A DNA stretch of 64,000 nt from JALYOC01 sp036675345 (lineage in GTDB: Bacteria; Myxococcota; Myxococcia; Myxococcales; Myxococcaceae). Both the position numbers and the translations under genes were made by a program. The stretch lies in assembly GCA_036675345.1 (NCBI GenBank), contig JAKFFE010000002.1:1-64000 (forward strand), in the 5' to 3' direction. Under the pieces are notes generated by a model. That model saw nothing but the letters and a program-made list of their open reading frames with translations, was not told the DNA's origin and made no database searches. This document shows positions 24,306 to 33,200 of the stretch, one piece after another (positions within the stretch are counted from its first letter, which is position 1; every line of letters starts with the position of its first letter).

Positions 24306-24314
24306 GCACCTGCC

Positions 24315-24716
24315 ATGACCGCACTCCAGAATCCAAAGACCAAGCTGCTCCTGGCGCTGGCCCTGCTGGGCGGGCTGCTGGCCGCCTCGGCGGCACAGGG
24401 AGTCGGTGGCGCCACCGTGGCCCGGCTGCTGTTGGGGCTCTCCGCGCTGGCGGCCCTGGGCTGGTGGGGCTACCGCCGCCGGGGCGCCGAGCCGGGTGCG
24501 CCGACCCAGCGGCGGATGCAGGTGCTGGATCGCACCGGCCTCTCCCCTCGCTGTGGGCTGGCGCTGGTGGCCATCGATGGGCGGGAGTTCCTGGTGGCCT
24601 ACGGAGACGGCTTCGCCGAGATCCAGGTCGCCGCGGAGGCGCCGGTCACCAAGGCCCGGCGGCCCTTTCCCAAGCCGCGGCCGGTCCAACGACGCCGGGC
24701 CGGAGGTGGACGGTGA
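24315..24716 (+). CDS. FliO-like membrane protein of the T3SS cluster
   Basis: The protein has 133 residues. A hydrophobic N-terminal region with two segments (LLLALALLGGLLAASAA; ARLLLGLSALAALGWWGY) is followed by a FliO-type core, RMQVLDRTGLSPRCGLALVAIDGREFLVAY, with small beta strands and a basic C-terminal tail. In flagella, FliO lies between the FliN and FliP genes and helps assemble the FliP gate. This gene has exactly the analogous place between sctQ and sctR. Non-flagellar systems normally lack FliO, so the gene is notable. The start ATG is preceded by a weak site. The stop overlaps sctR by GTGA. Confidence 0.65.
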   Translation: MTALQNPKTKLLLALALLGGLLAASAAQGVGGATVARLLLGLSALAALGWWGYRRRGAEPGAPTQRRMQVLDRTGLSPRCGLALVAIDGREFLVAYGDGFAEIQVAAEAPVTKARRPFPKPRPVQRRRAGGGR

Positions 24717-25438
24717 GCGCCCGCTGGCTGTGGGGCGCGGCCTTGATCCCGGCGGTGGCCACCGCCGGGCCGCTGAGCCGGCTGGAGCTGGGAGGAGGGG
24801 GCCAGCCGGTGCCGATGATGGTGCTGCTGGCCGGGATGTCGCTGCTGCCGTTCGCGGTGCTGATGCTGACCAGCTTCTCCAAGATCGCGGTGGTGCTGTC
24901 CCTGGCCCGATCCGCGCTGGGCACCCAGCAGGCCCCACCCAGCATGGTGCTGACCGGGCTGGCGGCGGTGTTGACCGCCCACATCATGGCCCCGGTGGGG
25001 GAGGCGATGTACCTGGCGGGAAGGGACGCCGACTCCGGCTTCGAGACCGGGGCCCAGCTGATCTCCACCGCCGAGCGGGTGGCCGATCCGTTGCGCTCGT
25101 TCCTGATCAAGCACGCCAGCCCCGAGGAGCGTGCCCGCTTCGCCGATCTGGCCCGGGAGCTGCGCCCGGTGGAGCAGGCGGACCAGGTGACCGAGCTGGA
25201 CCTGGCGGTGATCCTGCCGGCGTTCGTGATCACCGAGCTCAAGGAGGCCTTCCAGATCGGCTTTCTGATCTTCCTGCCCTTCCTGGTGGTGGACATGGTG
25301 ATCGCCAACATCCTGCTGGCGCTGGGGATGCAGTCGCTCTCACCCAGCCAGGTCAGCCTGCCCTTCAAGATCCTCCTCTTCGTGGCGGTCGACGGGTGGG
25401 CGCTGCTCTCCCGTGGGCTGGTCCTCGGGTACCGGTGA
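24713..25438 (+). CDS. sctR: SctR, export gate protein (FliP/YscR family)
   Basis: The protein has 241 residues. The FliP/YscR core is complete: PMMVLLAGMSLLPFAVLMLTSF, SKIAVVLSLARSALGTQQAPPSMVLTGLA, an extracytoplasmic loop and DLAVILPAFVITELKEAFQIGFLIFLPFLVVDMVIANILLALGM. The conserved TSFxKI and PxxxxxELxxAF motifs are in place. A short signal-like start (WLWGAALIPAVATAG) is present as in FliP. The GTG start overlaps the FliO-like gene. Five SctR with four SctS and one SctT form the entry pore in the inner membrane. Confidence 0.95.
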   Translation: MSARWLWGAALIPAVATAGPLSRLELGGGGQPVPMMVLLAGMSLLPFAVLMLTSFSKIAVVLSLARSALGTQQAPPSMVLTGLAAVLTAHIMAPVGEAMYLAGRDADSGFETGAQLISTAERVADPLRSFLIKHASPEERARFADLARELRPVEQADQVTELDLAVILPAFVITELKEAFQIGFLIFLPFLVVDMVIANILLALGMQSLSPSQVSLPFKILLFVAVDGWALLSRGLVLGYR

Positions 25439-25442
25439 TCCC

Positions 25443-25712
25443 ATGAGCCAAGAGATGATCCTGGCGCTGGGACGCGAGGCGCTGCTGTTGATGGTGCTGG
25501 CCTCCCTCCCGCCCATCCTCGCCAGCCTGGTGGTGGGCTTCCTGGCCTCGCTGTTCCAGGCCACCACCCAGCTGCAGGAGAGCACCCTGAGCGTGGTGCC
25601 CAAGCTGTGCGCCGCGGTGCTGGCGCTGGTGGTGGCCGGGCCGTGGATTGGCGGCCAGCTGGTCCGCTTCACCGCCCAGCTGTTCCAGGTGCTCTCCGAG
25701 GTGCAGGTATGA
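25443..25712 (+). CDS. sctS: SctS, export gate protein (FliQ/YscS family)
   Basis: The protein has 89 residues with two transmembrane helices (EALLLMVLASLPPILASLVVGFLASL; LSVVPKLCAAVLALVVAGPWIGGQLV) joined by FQATTQLQESTL, the FliQ/YscS motif. It forms the outer layer of the gate. I start at the ATG at 25443, 4 bases after the sctR stop. An upstream start at 25413 would overlap sctR and lies within a different frame. The stop overlaps sctT by ATGA. Confidence 0.95.
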   Translation: MSQEMILALGREALLLMVLASLPPILASLVVGFLASLFQATTQLQESTLSVVPKLCAAVLALVVAGPWIGGQLVRFTAQLFQVLSEVQV

Positions 25713-26500
25713 GCGTGGAGACCCAGGCGATCTTCGAGGCCCTGGTGGCCCACGCCAAGGCGATGGCGGTGTGCGGGGCGCGGCTGTTGCCGATCGTGTT
25801 CCTGGCGCCGTTTCTGGGAGGGCAGGCGGCGCCGACCACCGTGCGGCTGGCCACGGTGCTGGCGCTGTCCGCCGGGGTGCACTTCGCCGGAGGGGTGGGG
25901 ACGGAGCTGGCGCAGCTGGACCTGTGGGCCCTGGCCGCCGCGGTGGTGCGGGAGATGGCGTTCGGGCTGGCGATCGGCCTGATCGCCTCGCTGCCCTTCG
26001 ACGCGGCGCGGATGGGCGGCCGGTTCATCGACCTCTTCCGCGGCAGCTCCGCCGAGGCAGCGCTCCCGGTCAGCGGGTCGAGGGAGGCGGCCACCGGTGA
26101 TGCCCTGTTCCACCTGGTGGTGGCCCTGGCGATCGGTTCAGGCGCGGCGGGCGCGGTGGTGGCGGCGGTGTGGAGGACCTTTGCCCTGGTACCGGTGGGG
26201 ACCGCCGGGGCGGGGGAGGGGCTGAGCAGCCTGGTGGTCCGGTTGGCGGCGGGATCCTTCGCCGCCGGGCTGGCGATTGGGGCTCCGATCGCCGCGCTGT
26301 CGCTGGCGATCGACGCCACCCTGGGCCTGTTCGCGCGCGCCTCCCCGCAGCTGCACCTGGGAGAGATCGGCACCCCGATCAAGATCCTGGCCGGCGGCGC
26401 GGTGCTCTGGCTGGCGGTGGGGGTGATCTGCCACCGGCTGCTGGAGGAGGTGGGCGCCACCGCCGACTGGCTGCAGGGCGCCGCCGAGGTGTCCCGGTGA
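25709..26500 (+). CDS. sctT: SctT, export gate protein (FliR/YscT family)
   Basis: The protein has 263 residues and six to seven hydrophobic helices. LLPIVFLAPFLGGQAAPTTVRLATVLALS and REMAFGLAIGLIASLPFDAARMGGRFIDLFRGSS fit FliR/YscT, including the conserved EmafGlxiG and GxxID residues. The C-terminus GEIGTPIKILAGGAVLWLAVGVI matches the family end. It closes the SctR5S4T1 pore. Both ends overlap neighbours (ATGA, GTGA). Confidence 0.95.
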   Translation: MSVETQAIFEALVAHAKAMAVCGARLLPIVFLAPFLGGQAAPTTVRLATVLALSAGVHFAGGVGTELAQLDLWALAAAVVREMAFGLAIGLIASLPFDAARMGGRFIDLFRGSSAEAALPVSGSREAATGDALFHLVVALAIGSGAAGAVVAAVWRTFALVPVGTAGAGEGLSSLVVRLAAGSFAAGLAIGAPIAALSLAIDATLGLFARASPQLHLGEIGTPIKILAGGAVLWLAVGVICHRLLEEVGATADWLQGAAEVSR

Positions 26501-27549
26501 GCGAGAAGACCGAGGCCCCCACGCCCCAGCGGCTGCGCAAGGCGAGGGAACAAGGACAGCTCCCCCGCAGCCGGATGCTCAACGGGGCAGTGGTCAGCGC
26601 GGCCGCGATCACCGCGGCGATCGCCTTTGGGCCGGAGGCCACCGCCGCCTTGCTGGACTGGACCCGGCAGTTGCTGCAACAGCCGCAGCCAGACCCGACC
26701 CTGGCCCTGACCGGGGCGGTGCAGGTCCTGGTGCGCGCCTCGGCGCCTCCGCTGCTGGCCGCGCTGCTGGCGGCGGTGGCGGTCTCGGTGGGGACCACCG
26801 GCTTCTCCTTTGCTCCGGCGCAGGCACTGCCCAAGCTGGAACGGATCGATCCGGCAGCCGGTTTCAAGCGGCTCTTTTCGCTCAAACAGCTGGGGGAGCT
26901 GGCCCGCTCGTTCCTGGTCTGCGTGCTCCTGGGCTGGCTGATGTGGCGGGCGGTGCGGGACTCCGGGCCGGCGCTGATCGGCGCCATCTACTCGCACGCG
27001 GAGGGCGCCTCGGCGGCCTTTCTGACCCCGCTGCTGGACGCGCTGCAGGACGTGGCGCTGGTGTTCGCGGTGGTGGGCCTGGGGGACTACGCGCTGGCCC
27101 GCCACCGTCACCTGCGCGAGCTGAGGATGAGCCGCCAGGAGGTGAAGCAGGAGCACAAGGACAGCGAGGGAGATCCCCGCCACAAGGCGCACCGCAAGGC
27201 CCTGCACCGCCAGCTCTCCGCCCGGGGGCCGGCACGCGGGGTGCACAAGGCGACCACCATCGTGATCAACCCCACCCACATCGCGGTCGCCTTGCGCTAC
27301 CAGCCGGAGGAGTGTGACGCGCCCTACCTGGTGGCCAAGGGCCGCGAGGGGGACGCGCTGGCGCTGCGCGCGGAGGCGAAACGCCTGGGGATTCCGGTGG
27401 TTCGGGACATCCCGCTGGCCCGCAGCCTGATCCACTTCGACGTGGGGGACGAGATCCCCGAGGAGCTCTACCGCGCCGCGGCCGGAGTGCTCCACGCCGC
27501 CGAACAGCTTCGTTCCCAGGACCCCCGTCCGCAGGAGGAGACGCCGTGA
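26497..27549 (+). CDS. sctU: SctU, autoproteolytic export switch protein (FlhB/YscU family)
   Basis: The protein has 350 residues. The N-terminus SEKTEAPTPQRLRKAREQGQLPRS is the family start. Four helices follow and then a cytoplasmic domain with the self-cleavage site NPTH at 258-261 in VINPTHIAVALRY; cleavage occurs between Asn258 and Pro259. This residue set is intact, so substrate switching should work. It begins at a GTG overlapping sctT and overlaps sctV by GTGA. Confidence 0.95.
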   Translation: MSEKTEAPTPQRLRKAREQGQLPRSRMLNGAVVSAAAITAAIAFGPEATAALLDWTRQLLQQPQPDPTLALTGAVQVLVRASAPPLLAALLAAVAVSVGTTGFSFAPAQALPKLERIDPAAGFKRLFSLKQLGELARSFLVCVLLGWLMWRAVRDSGPALIGAIYSHAEGASAAFLTPLLDALQDVALVFAVVGLGDYALARHRHLRELRMSRQEVKQEHKDSEGDPRHKAHRKALHRQLSARGPARGVHKATTIVINPTHIAVALRYQPEECDAPYLVAKGREGDALALRAEAKRLGIPVVRDIPLARSLIHFDVGDEIPEELYRAAAGVLHAAEQLRSQDPRPQEETP

Positions 27550-29591
27550 AACCCGCCCAGTTGTTCGTGCTGATCCAGAAGTCCCCCGAAGTGGTGCTGG
27601 CGGTGGTGGTGGCCGCCATCCTGGGGGCGATGATCATCCCCCTCCCCGCGCCGCTGCTGGACGCGGGGATCGCCCTCAACCTCGCCGCCTCGGTGGCGCT
27701 GCTGGTGGCCTCCCTGTTCGCCCGGGATGCGTTGAAGGTGACCTCCTTTCCCACCCTGCTGTTGTTCACCACCCTGTTCCGGGTGGCGCTCAACGTCTCC
27801 TCCACCCGGTTGGCGCTCTCGGATGGGCACGCCGGGGACATCATCCAGGCCTTCGGCGAGTTCGTGGTGCGGGGCGACTACCTGGTGGGCGCGGTGGTGT
27901 TCTGCATCCTCACCCTGGTGCAGTTCCTGGTGGTGGCCAAGGGCGCCGAGCGGGTGGCGGAGGTGTCCGCCCGCTTCACCCTGGACGCCATGCCAGGAAA
28001 GCAGATGTCCATCGACGCCGACCTGCGCGCCGGAGCCATCGATCAGGCGCAGGCCCGCCGTCGCCGGCGCGACCTGGAGCGCGAGTCGCAGATGTTCGGG
28101 GCGATGGACGGGGCGATGAAGTTCGTGAAGGGGGACGTGATCGCCGGGCTGGTGATCGTCCTGGTGAACCTGTTCGGAGGGATCGCGATCGGGGTGCTGC
28201 AGCACGGCCTGTCCGCGGGGGAGGCCGCCGAGCTGTACGCCTTGATCGCCATCGGCGACGGGCTGGTGTCCCAGATTCCCTCGCTGGCGATCTCGGTGGC
28301 GGCGGGCCTGGTGGTGACCCGGGTCAGCGCCGAGAACGAGGAGGACTCCCTGGGCGGGGACATCGGCAGCCAGTTCTTCGGCCAGCCCAAGGCCCTGTGG
28401 GTGGTGGCGGCGCTGTGTCTTCTGCTGGCGCTGGTCCCGGGGATGCCCCGGCTGATCTTCATCGGAGTGGCCAGCGCGTTTGGCGGTCTGGGTTGGTACC
28501 TGCCCCGCGTCCGCCGGGAGCGCCAGCAGCAGAAGACTGCCCAAGGGGGGGAGAAGGGAACGCCGGAGGCCGCGGCTGCCCCCTCTCCGGGAGCCCGCGC
28601 GGGCGGGGTGACACCGCTGCTGCTGGATCTGGCGCCAGATCTCTCCCCGCTGGTGGAGGAGGACGGAGGCCGCTTCGTCAAGGAGACGCTGGAGCGGCTG
28701 CGCGAGCGGCTGTACGCCGAGCTGGGCGTGCAGCTGCCTCCGGTGTCGGTGCGCACCGGTGCGGCCTATCTGCCTGAGCGGACCTACGCGATCCTGATCG
28801 ACGAGGTGCCGGCCGGCCGCGGGCAACTGAGGCTGGAGGGGGTGTACGCGATGTCCCCGCCCGGAGAGCTGGAGTTCCTGCAGGTGAAGGGGACCCCGGC
28901 GGTCGATCCCGTCTCCGGAAAGCCGATCGCGATCGTGCCCAGGGCCTCACGGGGAGTGCTGGTCGCCGCCCAGATTCCCACCCGGACCCCGGGCGAGCTG
29001 CTGGGAGACCACTTCGCCGCCGTGCTCCGCCGAAGGGCCTCGCAGCTGCTGGGGGTCCAGGAGGTCCAGGCGCTGTTGACCGGGCTGGAGCAGACCGCGC
29101 CCACGCTGGTGAAGGAGGCGCTGGGCAAGGTGCCGCTGCCGCTGCTGACCGAGGTGCTGCGCAAGCTGCTGGGGGAAGAGGTCAGCGTCCGGAACCTGCG
29201 CGTCATCCTGGAGGCGCTGGTGGCGCCGGCCACCGAAGGGGACTCCAACGCCCTGGTGGAGAAGTGCCGCCAGTCACTTCACCGCTACCTGACCTTCAAG
29301 TACGCCCCCACCGGGCCGCTGTACGCGTACCTGGTTGATCCGGCGGTGGAGGTGATGCTCCGGGAGGACCGGGAGGATCCCACCGCCATCGGGCAGCTGC
29401 TGGAGGGGGTGAAGCGGATCGCCTCCGGGGGCAAGGCGGTGGTGCTGGCCGCGCCGGATATCCGCCGGCCGCTGCGGAAGCTGTGCGAGACGGTCTATCC
29501 GGACCTGGCGGTGCTGACCTACGCGGAGCTGGATGTGGACCTGCAGATCCGCCCGGTGGGGAGGCTTTCCCCGGTGGCGGCGCGGGCCTAG
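27546..29591 (+). CDS. sctV: SctV, major export apparatus protein (FlhA/YscV family)
   Basis: The protein has 681 residues. The N-terminal membrane domain includes the FHIPEP-type signature DALKVTSFPTLLLFTTLFRVALNVSSTRLAL and the VVAKGAERVAEVSARFTLDAMPGKQMSIDADL region. A linker of Pro/Ala/Gln (320-355) leads to the cytoplasmic ring domain (about 360-681). The nine-subunit ring receives chaperoned substrates. It ends the cluster: its TAG stop shares CTAG (29588-29591) with the stop of the convergent HU/IHF gene, leaving no room for a separate terminator. Confidence 0.95.
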   Translation: MKPAQLFVLIQKSPEVVLAVVVAAILGAMIIPLPAPLLDAGIALNLAASVALLVASLFARDALKVTSFPTLLLFTTLFRVALNVSSTRLALSDGHAGDIIQAFGEFVVRGDYLVGAVVFCILTLVQFLVVAKGAERVAEVSARFTLDAMPGKQMSIDADLRAGAIDQAQARRRRRDLERESQMFGAMDGAMKFVKGDVIAGLVIVLVNLFGGIAIGVLQHGLSAGEAAELYALIAIGDGLVSQIPSLAISVAAGLVVTRVSAENEEDSLGGDIGSQFFGQPKALWVVAALCLLLALVPGMPRLIFIGVASAFGGLGWYLPRVRRERQQQKTAQGGEKGTPEAAAAPSPGARAGGVTPLLLDLAPDLSPLVEEDGGRFVKETLERLRERLYAELGVQLPPVSVRTGAAYLPERTYAILIDEVPAGRGQLRLEGVYAMSPPGELEFLQVKGTPAVDPVSGKPIAIVPRASRGVLVAAQIPTRTPGELLGDHFAAVLRRRASQLLGVQEVQALLTGLEQTAPTLVKEALGKVPLPLLTEVLRKLLGEEVSVRNLRVILEALVAPATEGDSNALVEKCRQSLHRYLTFKYAPTGPLYAYLVDPAVEVMLREDREDPTAIGQLLEGVKRIASGGKAVVLAAPDIRRPLRKLCETVYPDLAVLTYAELDVDLQIRPVGRLSPVAARA

Positions 29592-29947
29592 AGGAGGCCG
29601 GAGGAGGTGCCGCCCTGCTGGGGCCCGGAGTCGGTGGGGGAGACGTCCATATTGGAGGTCTGCTGCGCCTCCGGGCGGTTGACCCGGTCGCGAAGCTCCT
29701 TGCCGGTCCGGAACAGCAGGCCCCGCTTGGGCTTCACCGGGATCACCTGACCGGTCTTGGGGTTACGCCCTTGATATCCCTGGTAGTTCTTCACGTGGAA
29801 GGCGCCCAGTCCGCGGATTTCGATGTTCTCGCCCCGGCAGAGGGCGTCCTTCATCGTCTCGAAGATGGTCTCGATGGTCGCCTCAGCCTGCTTCTGAGTG
29901 ACTCCGCGCTTGTTCACGAGGATGTTGACCAGATCGGACTTCAGCAT
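29588..29947 (-). CDS. HU/IHF family DNA-binding protein with extended tail
   Basis: The protein has 119 residues. MLKSDLVNILVNKRGVTQ and ETIFETMKDALCRGENIEIRGLGAFHVKNYQ give the two-helix body and beta saddle, and RNPKTGQVIPVKPKRGLLFRTGKELRDRVN gives the arm with the minor-groove Pro-Val-Lys tip. The last 20 residues (Gln/Ser/Gly-rich) are extra. The pattern resembles the IHF beta side more than HU, but partners cannot be told. The ATG at 29947 has a GGAG site 8 bases upstream. It bends DNA and could influence the T3SS cluster with which it converges on a shared CTAG. Confidence 0.9.
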   Translation of the reverse strand: MLKSDLVNILVNKRGVTQKQAEATIETIFETMKDALCRGENIEIRGLGAFHVKNYQGYQGRNPKTGQVIPVKPKRGLLFRTGKELRDRVNRPEAQQTSNMDVSPTDSGPQQGGTSSGLL

Positions 29948-30059
29948 CGAAGGCTCCATAAAGGGCGTGACCCCGCGAAAACAGGGCACTTTCAATGGAA
30001 ACGATACGCGGGCTCCCCAAGGGATGCAAGGTGGTGGGCGGCACAAGCGCGCCAAACCC

Positions 30060-31469
30060 TTACGGATTTCCGGCGACGTCGACGGCGACCTGCTCGGTGG
30101 GGGGATCCACCGGGTGCGGGGTGGCGGCAGCCAACTCGGCCCAGGTGACCCGGCTCAGCGCGCGCCGGGCGCTGTCGTCCACCGAGGCGAACAGCTCCTC
30201 AACCATCCGCAATTCTTCACTCTTGGAGATTCCGTCGATCGCCGGAGGGAGTCCGCCCACCGCGGCCGAAAGGTCCGCCAGGGTCAGCTGTTCGGGCAAC
30301 CTGGCGGGGACCAACCCTCCGCGGGCGGCGGTGGCCAACAGCCCAGCCGCCTCCAGCCGCTCGGCGATCTGCCGGGCCCGGTCCTCCGGCACTCCCAAAG
30401 AACGTGAGAGGTCCCGGGGACTTGGAGGTTCCTTCGACAGATACTGCGCGGTGGTGATCAGCTGGGCCATCCGGGCGGCCACCAGCTCACGGCCGCGGGG
30501 ATGTTCGCCCAGCTCCCGGATCAGGCCCGGGACCACCGCATGTTCCACCGCGTAGGCCAGGCGGGCCCCGAAGAGGACCAGCAGCCAGCTCACATAAATC
30601 CAGGCCAGGAACAGGGGCAGGGCGCCCAGCGACCCGTACACCGGGTTGTACTGGAAGATCTTGGAGCCAAAGAGGGTGTAGCCGAACCGGGCGAGATCCC
30701 AGGCGGTTCCCGCCACCAGTCCGCCGGCCAGCGCCGAACGCAGCCGCACCGGTGCGTTGGGGGCAAAGTAGTAAAGAACGGTGAACACCCCCACCGCGGC
30801 GCCCAGCGAGCCCAGGCTGGCCATCTGCCGGAAGTAGGGGATCTCGTACAGCTCCAGCGACTGGCGGATGGCCCCCGAGCCGGCCAAGGAAACCGCCACC
30901 AGCACCGGGGCGACCAGGAGGATCAACCCGTAGATCACCACCCGGACGTGCCAGGGGCGGGTGCGGCGGACGTTCCAGATGTCGTTGAGCGAGGACTCCA
31001 GGTTCTTCAGCAGCATCCCGGCAGAGAAGGCCAGGACCAGGAAGCCCACCCCGCCGGCCCCCACCGCGCTGGCCCGGGCCAGGAAGCTGCGGAAGAACTC
31101 GGAGGACTCCTCGCGCACCCCGGGGGCCAGGATCTCCTGGATGAACCACTCCAGCTTCCCCCGGAAGTCCGCGTAGTTGAGCGTCTGCAGCAGCACCAGC
31201 GCCACGGTCAGCATCGGCACCAGGGAGAAGATGCTGATGTAGGTCAGCGCCGCGGCCCGGAGGCTGATCCGCTCGCCCCGGAAGCCGTGGATCACCGCCC
31301 GCATCGCGCTGAGGGTGTCCCGGGCAAAGCGGGCGCCGGGGGCCGCCTGGAGCGTGGTCCTGGTGGTGACCAGGGTGGCCTGCAGCGCGCGCCGCGGCCG
31401 GCTGGGAGTTCCGGGCGCTGCGGCGCGTGCGGCCTGGGATCGGCGGCGGGCCATCTGGGCGCGGAGCAT
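30060..31469 (-). CDS. YihY/BrkB family membrane protein with C-terminal winged-helix-like region
   Basis: The protein has 469 residues. The YihY/BrkB domain spans about 45-335: the start FRGERISLRAAALTYISIFSLVPMLTVAL, then WNVRRTRPWHVRV, RLRSALAGGLVAGTAWDLARFGYTLF and YGSLGALPLFLAWIYVSWLLVLFGARLAYAVEH, with about six helices. The C-terminal third has helices and a wing (SPRDLSRSLGVPEDRARQIAERLEAAGLLATAARGGLVPARL), which resembles a winged helix and would be cytosolic. Family function is unclear (once misnamed ribonuclease BN). Two in-frame ATGs (31469 and 31454) are possible; neither has a strong ribosome site. Confidence 0.75.
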   Translation of the reverse strand: MLRAQMARRRSQAARAAAPGTPSRPRRALQATLVTTRTTLQAAPGARFARDTLSAMRAVIHGFRGERISLRAAALTYISIFSLVPMLTVALVLLQTLNYADFRGKLEWFIQEILAPGVREESSEFFRSFLARASAVGAGGVGFLVLAFSAGMLLKNLESSLNDIWNVRRTRPWHVRVVIYGLILLVAPVLVAVSLAGSGAIRQSLELYEIPYFRQMASLGSLGAAVGVFTVLYYFAPNAPVRLRSALAGGLVAGTAWDLARFGYTLFGSKIFQYNPVYGSLGALPLFLAWIYVSWLLVLFGARLAYAVEHAVVPGLIRELGEHPRGRELVAARMAQLITTAQYLSKEPPSPRDLSRSLGVPEDRARQIAERLEAAGLLATAARGGLVPARLPEQLTLADLSAAVGGLPPAIDGISKSEELRMVEELFASVDDSARRALSRVTWAELAAATPHPVDPPTEQVAVDVAGNP

Positions 31470-31602
31470 GGCACAGACGGATCCATTCCGTCCCCCCCGG
31501 GTACCGCCTGCCTGCCCGCCCGGACTGCGGCAACCGCCCGGGGAAGGGAGGTGCGGCAATCGCTCAGAGGTGCCCACCGTAGAAGGGTCCGGGAGGCAGC
31601 TC

Positions 31603-32286
31603 ATGTTGAACCTGACCGTGGTCGCAGCGCTGGCGTTGGCGGCAAATCCTGAAGTCTTCACCCTGCAGGCCGGTGAGTCCCCGGAGGTCGAGCTGTCGGC
31701 GATCCACGGGACGATCGACGTGCGCCGGGAAGGGAACGGCCCGGTGCGGATCACCGCCGAGCTCCCCCCGCGAGACGGTCACCGCAACGACTGGGTGGTG
31801 GAGGTCCGGGGCGACGACGACCAGGTTCATGCCAAGGTTTGCTGCGGAAAGTGCGGGACGAACGGCGATGCCTTCAAGGACTGCTCGGACGGTCCGGTGA
31901 AGTTGTCCGCGGTCCTCCCCGAGCGCGCGGACCTCAAGGTGTCCTGCGTCTCCGCGGAGATGAAGATCCAGGGCGGCAGCGGGGAGGCGGAGCTAACCAC
32001 CGTCAGCGGCCCGGTGCAGGTGACTGGCACCCGCGGAGAGGTCTCGGTCAGCGCCGTCTCCTCGCACGTCACCATCGCGCCGGCCAGGACCCGCGACATC
32101 CAGGTGAACACGGTCTCCGGAGACGTGGACTTGAGGCTTCCCCCCTCGACCGATGCCCAGCTCCAGTTCTCCACCATGAGCGGTGATGGCCCGCGCCGCA
32201 CCCGGCTGGGCGCCGGCGAGGGCGCGGAGATCCAGGTCAGCACCCTCAGTGGAGACCTGAAGCTGCGGGAGTCGGGGGAGCGCTGA
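31603..32286 (+). CDS. DUF4097-type beta-helix protein
   Basis: The precursor has 227 residues. A weak signal peptide (MLNLTVVAALALAANPEVF) precedes a parallel-beta series of short strands with the repeated pattern VSG-x-V and STxSGD (TVSGPVQV, AVSSHVTIA, TVSGDVDLRL, TMSGDGP, TLSGDLKL) that marks DUF4097/adhesin-like folds. A short CCGKCG motif at about 84-89 could form a disulfide or bind metal. It is probably periplasmic and of unknown function. GGGAGG precedes the ATG. It diverges from the BrkB gene. Confidence 0.7.
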   Translation: MLNLTVVAALALAANPEVFTLQAGESPEVELSAIHGTIDVRREGNGPVRITAELPPRDGHRNDWVVEVRGDDDQVHAKVCCGKCGTNGDAFKDCSDGPVKLSAVLPERADLKVSCVSAEMKIQGGSGEAELTTVSGPVQVTGTRGEVSVSAVSSHVTIAPARTRDIQVNTVSGDVDLRLPPSTDAQLQFSTMSGDGPRRTRLGAGEGAEIQVSTLSGDLKLRESGER

Positions 32287-32367
32287 GCGGTGCGGTGACT
32301 GTCAGGGTGGGGGCCCGGTTCCACTGACCTCCCCCTGCGGCCTAAGGTGCGCCCCCGGCCACCTCCG

Positions 32368-33129
32368 ATGCGCACCGCTCCCGCTACCCCTGATCACTGG
32401 CCGGGCCTGGACGAAGAACAACTGCACCGGCTCGTCGAGGAGGCGGTGCAGGACCGGACCCTCACCCCGGAGCTGTTGGAGGATCTGCGACTGACCCGGG
32501 CCTGCGCGCTGGGAAACTCCGCGGCGATCTCCGGGTTCGACGCGCTGCTGAGGGAGGAGGGGGGCCGGGCGGTGCGGCCCCTCAATGCGGGCTTGGTGGA
32601 GGAGGTGATCCAGCAACTCCGGGAGCGGCTGTTGGTGCGCCCGCCCGGGGGCGAACCGCGGATCCTGGAGTTCAAGGCGGAGGGATCGCTGCGGGCCTGG
32701 GTGCGGGTGGTGGCGGTGCGCACCGCGCTGAACCTCCAGCGCTCGGACCCGGGGACCTTGGTGCCCCTCGACCTGGCCGAGGATCCGCTGGCGGCCTCCG
32801 ACCCGGAGCTGGAGCTGTTCCGGGCGCGCTACCGGGACACCTTCCGCGCGGCGTTCGCGGACGCGGTGGCCGGGCTGTCCGTCCGGGACCGCGCCGTCTT
32901 GCGGTTGCATACCCTGGAGGGGCTGACCCTGGCCCGCATCGGCACCATGTATGGCAAGGACACCTCCACCGTGTCCCGCTGGCTGGAGCAGATCCGGCGG
33001 ACGCTTCGGGAGTCGACCCGCGCCCAGCTGGCCTCCCGGTTGGCGTTGCCCCCGGCGGAATTGGACAGCGTGGTGCGGGCCGTGGATCTGGAGGTCTCGG
33101 TGAGCCTGGCGCGGCTGCTCGGCGGCTGA
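32368..33129 (+). CDS. ECF-like RNA polymerase sigma factor
   Basis: The protein has 253 residues. A long N-terminal helix region (about 1-60) is followed by region 2, EEVIQQLRERLL...FKAEGSLRAWVRVVAVRTALNLQR, with the KaeGSLRaWvr core of ECF sigma factors. A short linker leads to region 4 LSVRDRAVLRLHTLEGLTLARIGTMYGKDTSTVSRWLEQIRRTLR with its helix-turn-helix at about 190-215. It ends in helices. The long N-terminus and the missing classical -10 reading residues make it an unusual ECF type. It stands before a secreted SAF protein and a kinase with an anti-sigma-type zinc finger, so it may be held inactive by that kinase. Confidence 0.75.
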   Translation: MRTAPATPDHWPGLDEEQLHRLVEEAVQDRTLTPELLEDLRLTRACALGNSAAISGFDALLREEGGRAVRPLNAGLVEEVIQQLRERLLVRPPGGEPRILEFKAEGSLRAWVRVVAVRTALNLQRSDPGTLVPLDLAEDPLAASDPELELFRARYRDTFRAAFADAVAGLSVRDRAVLRLHTLEGLTLARIGTMYGKDTSTVSRWLEQIRRTLRESTRAQLASRLALPPAELDSVVRAVDLEVSVSLARLLGG

Positions 33130-33200
33130 ACTTTCGGAAAAGTGCGCGGCCCGGCGCAAATCCGCCTCGCGGGTCGTGTCTTCTGTGCAGGAGGAAGTCC

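Noticed and set aside
21468..24938. A minus-strand open frame of over 1100 residues opposite sctJ to sctR
   Set aside because: It is a shadow of high-GC third-position bias. The plus strand encodes well-supported sct genes with tight overlaps, and the minus frame has a low-complexity translation with no motif.
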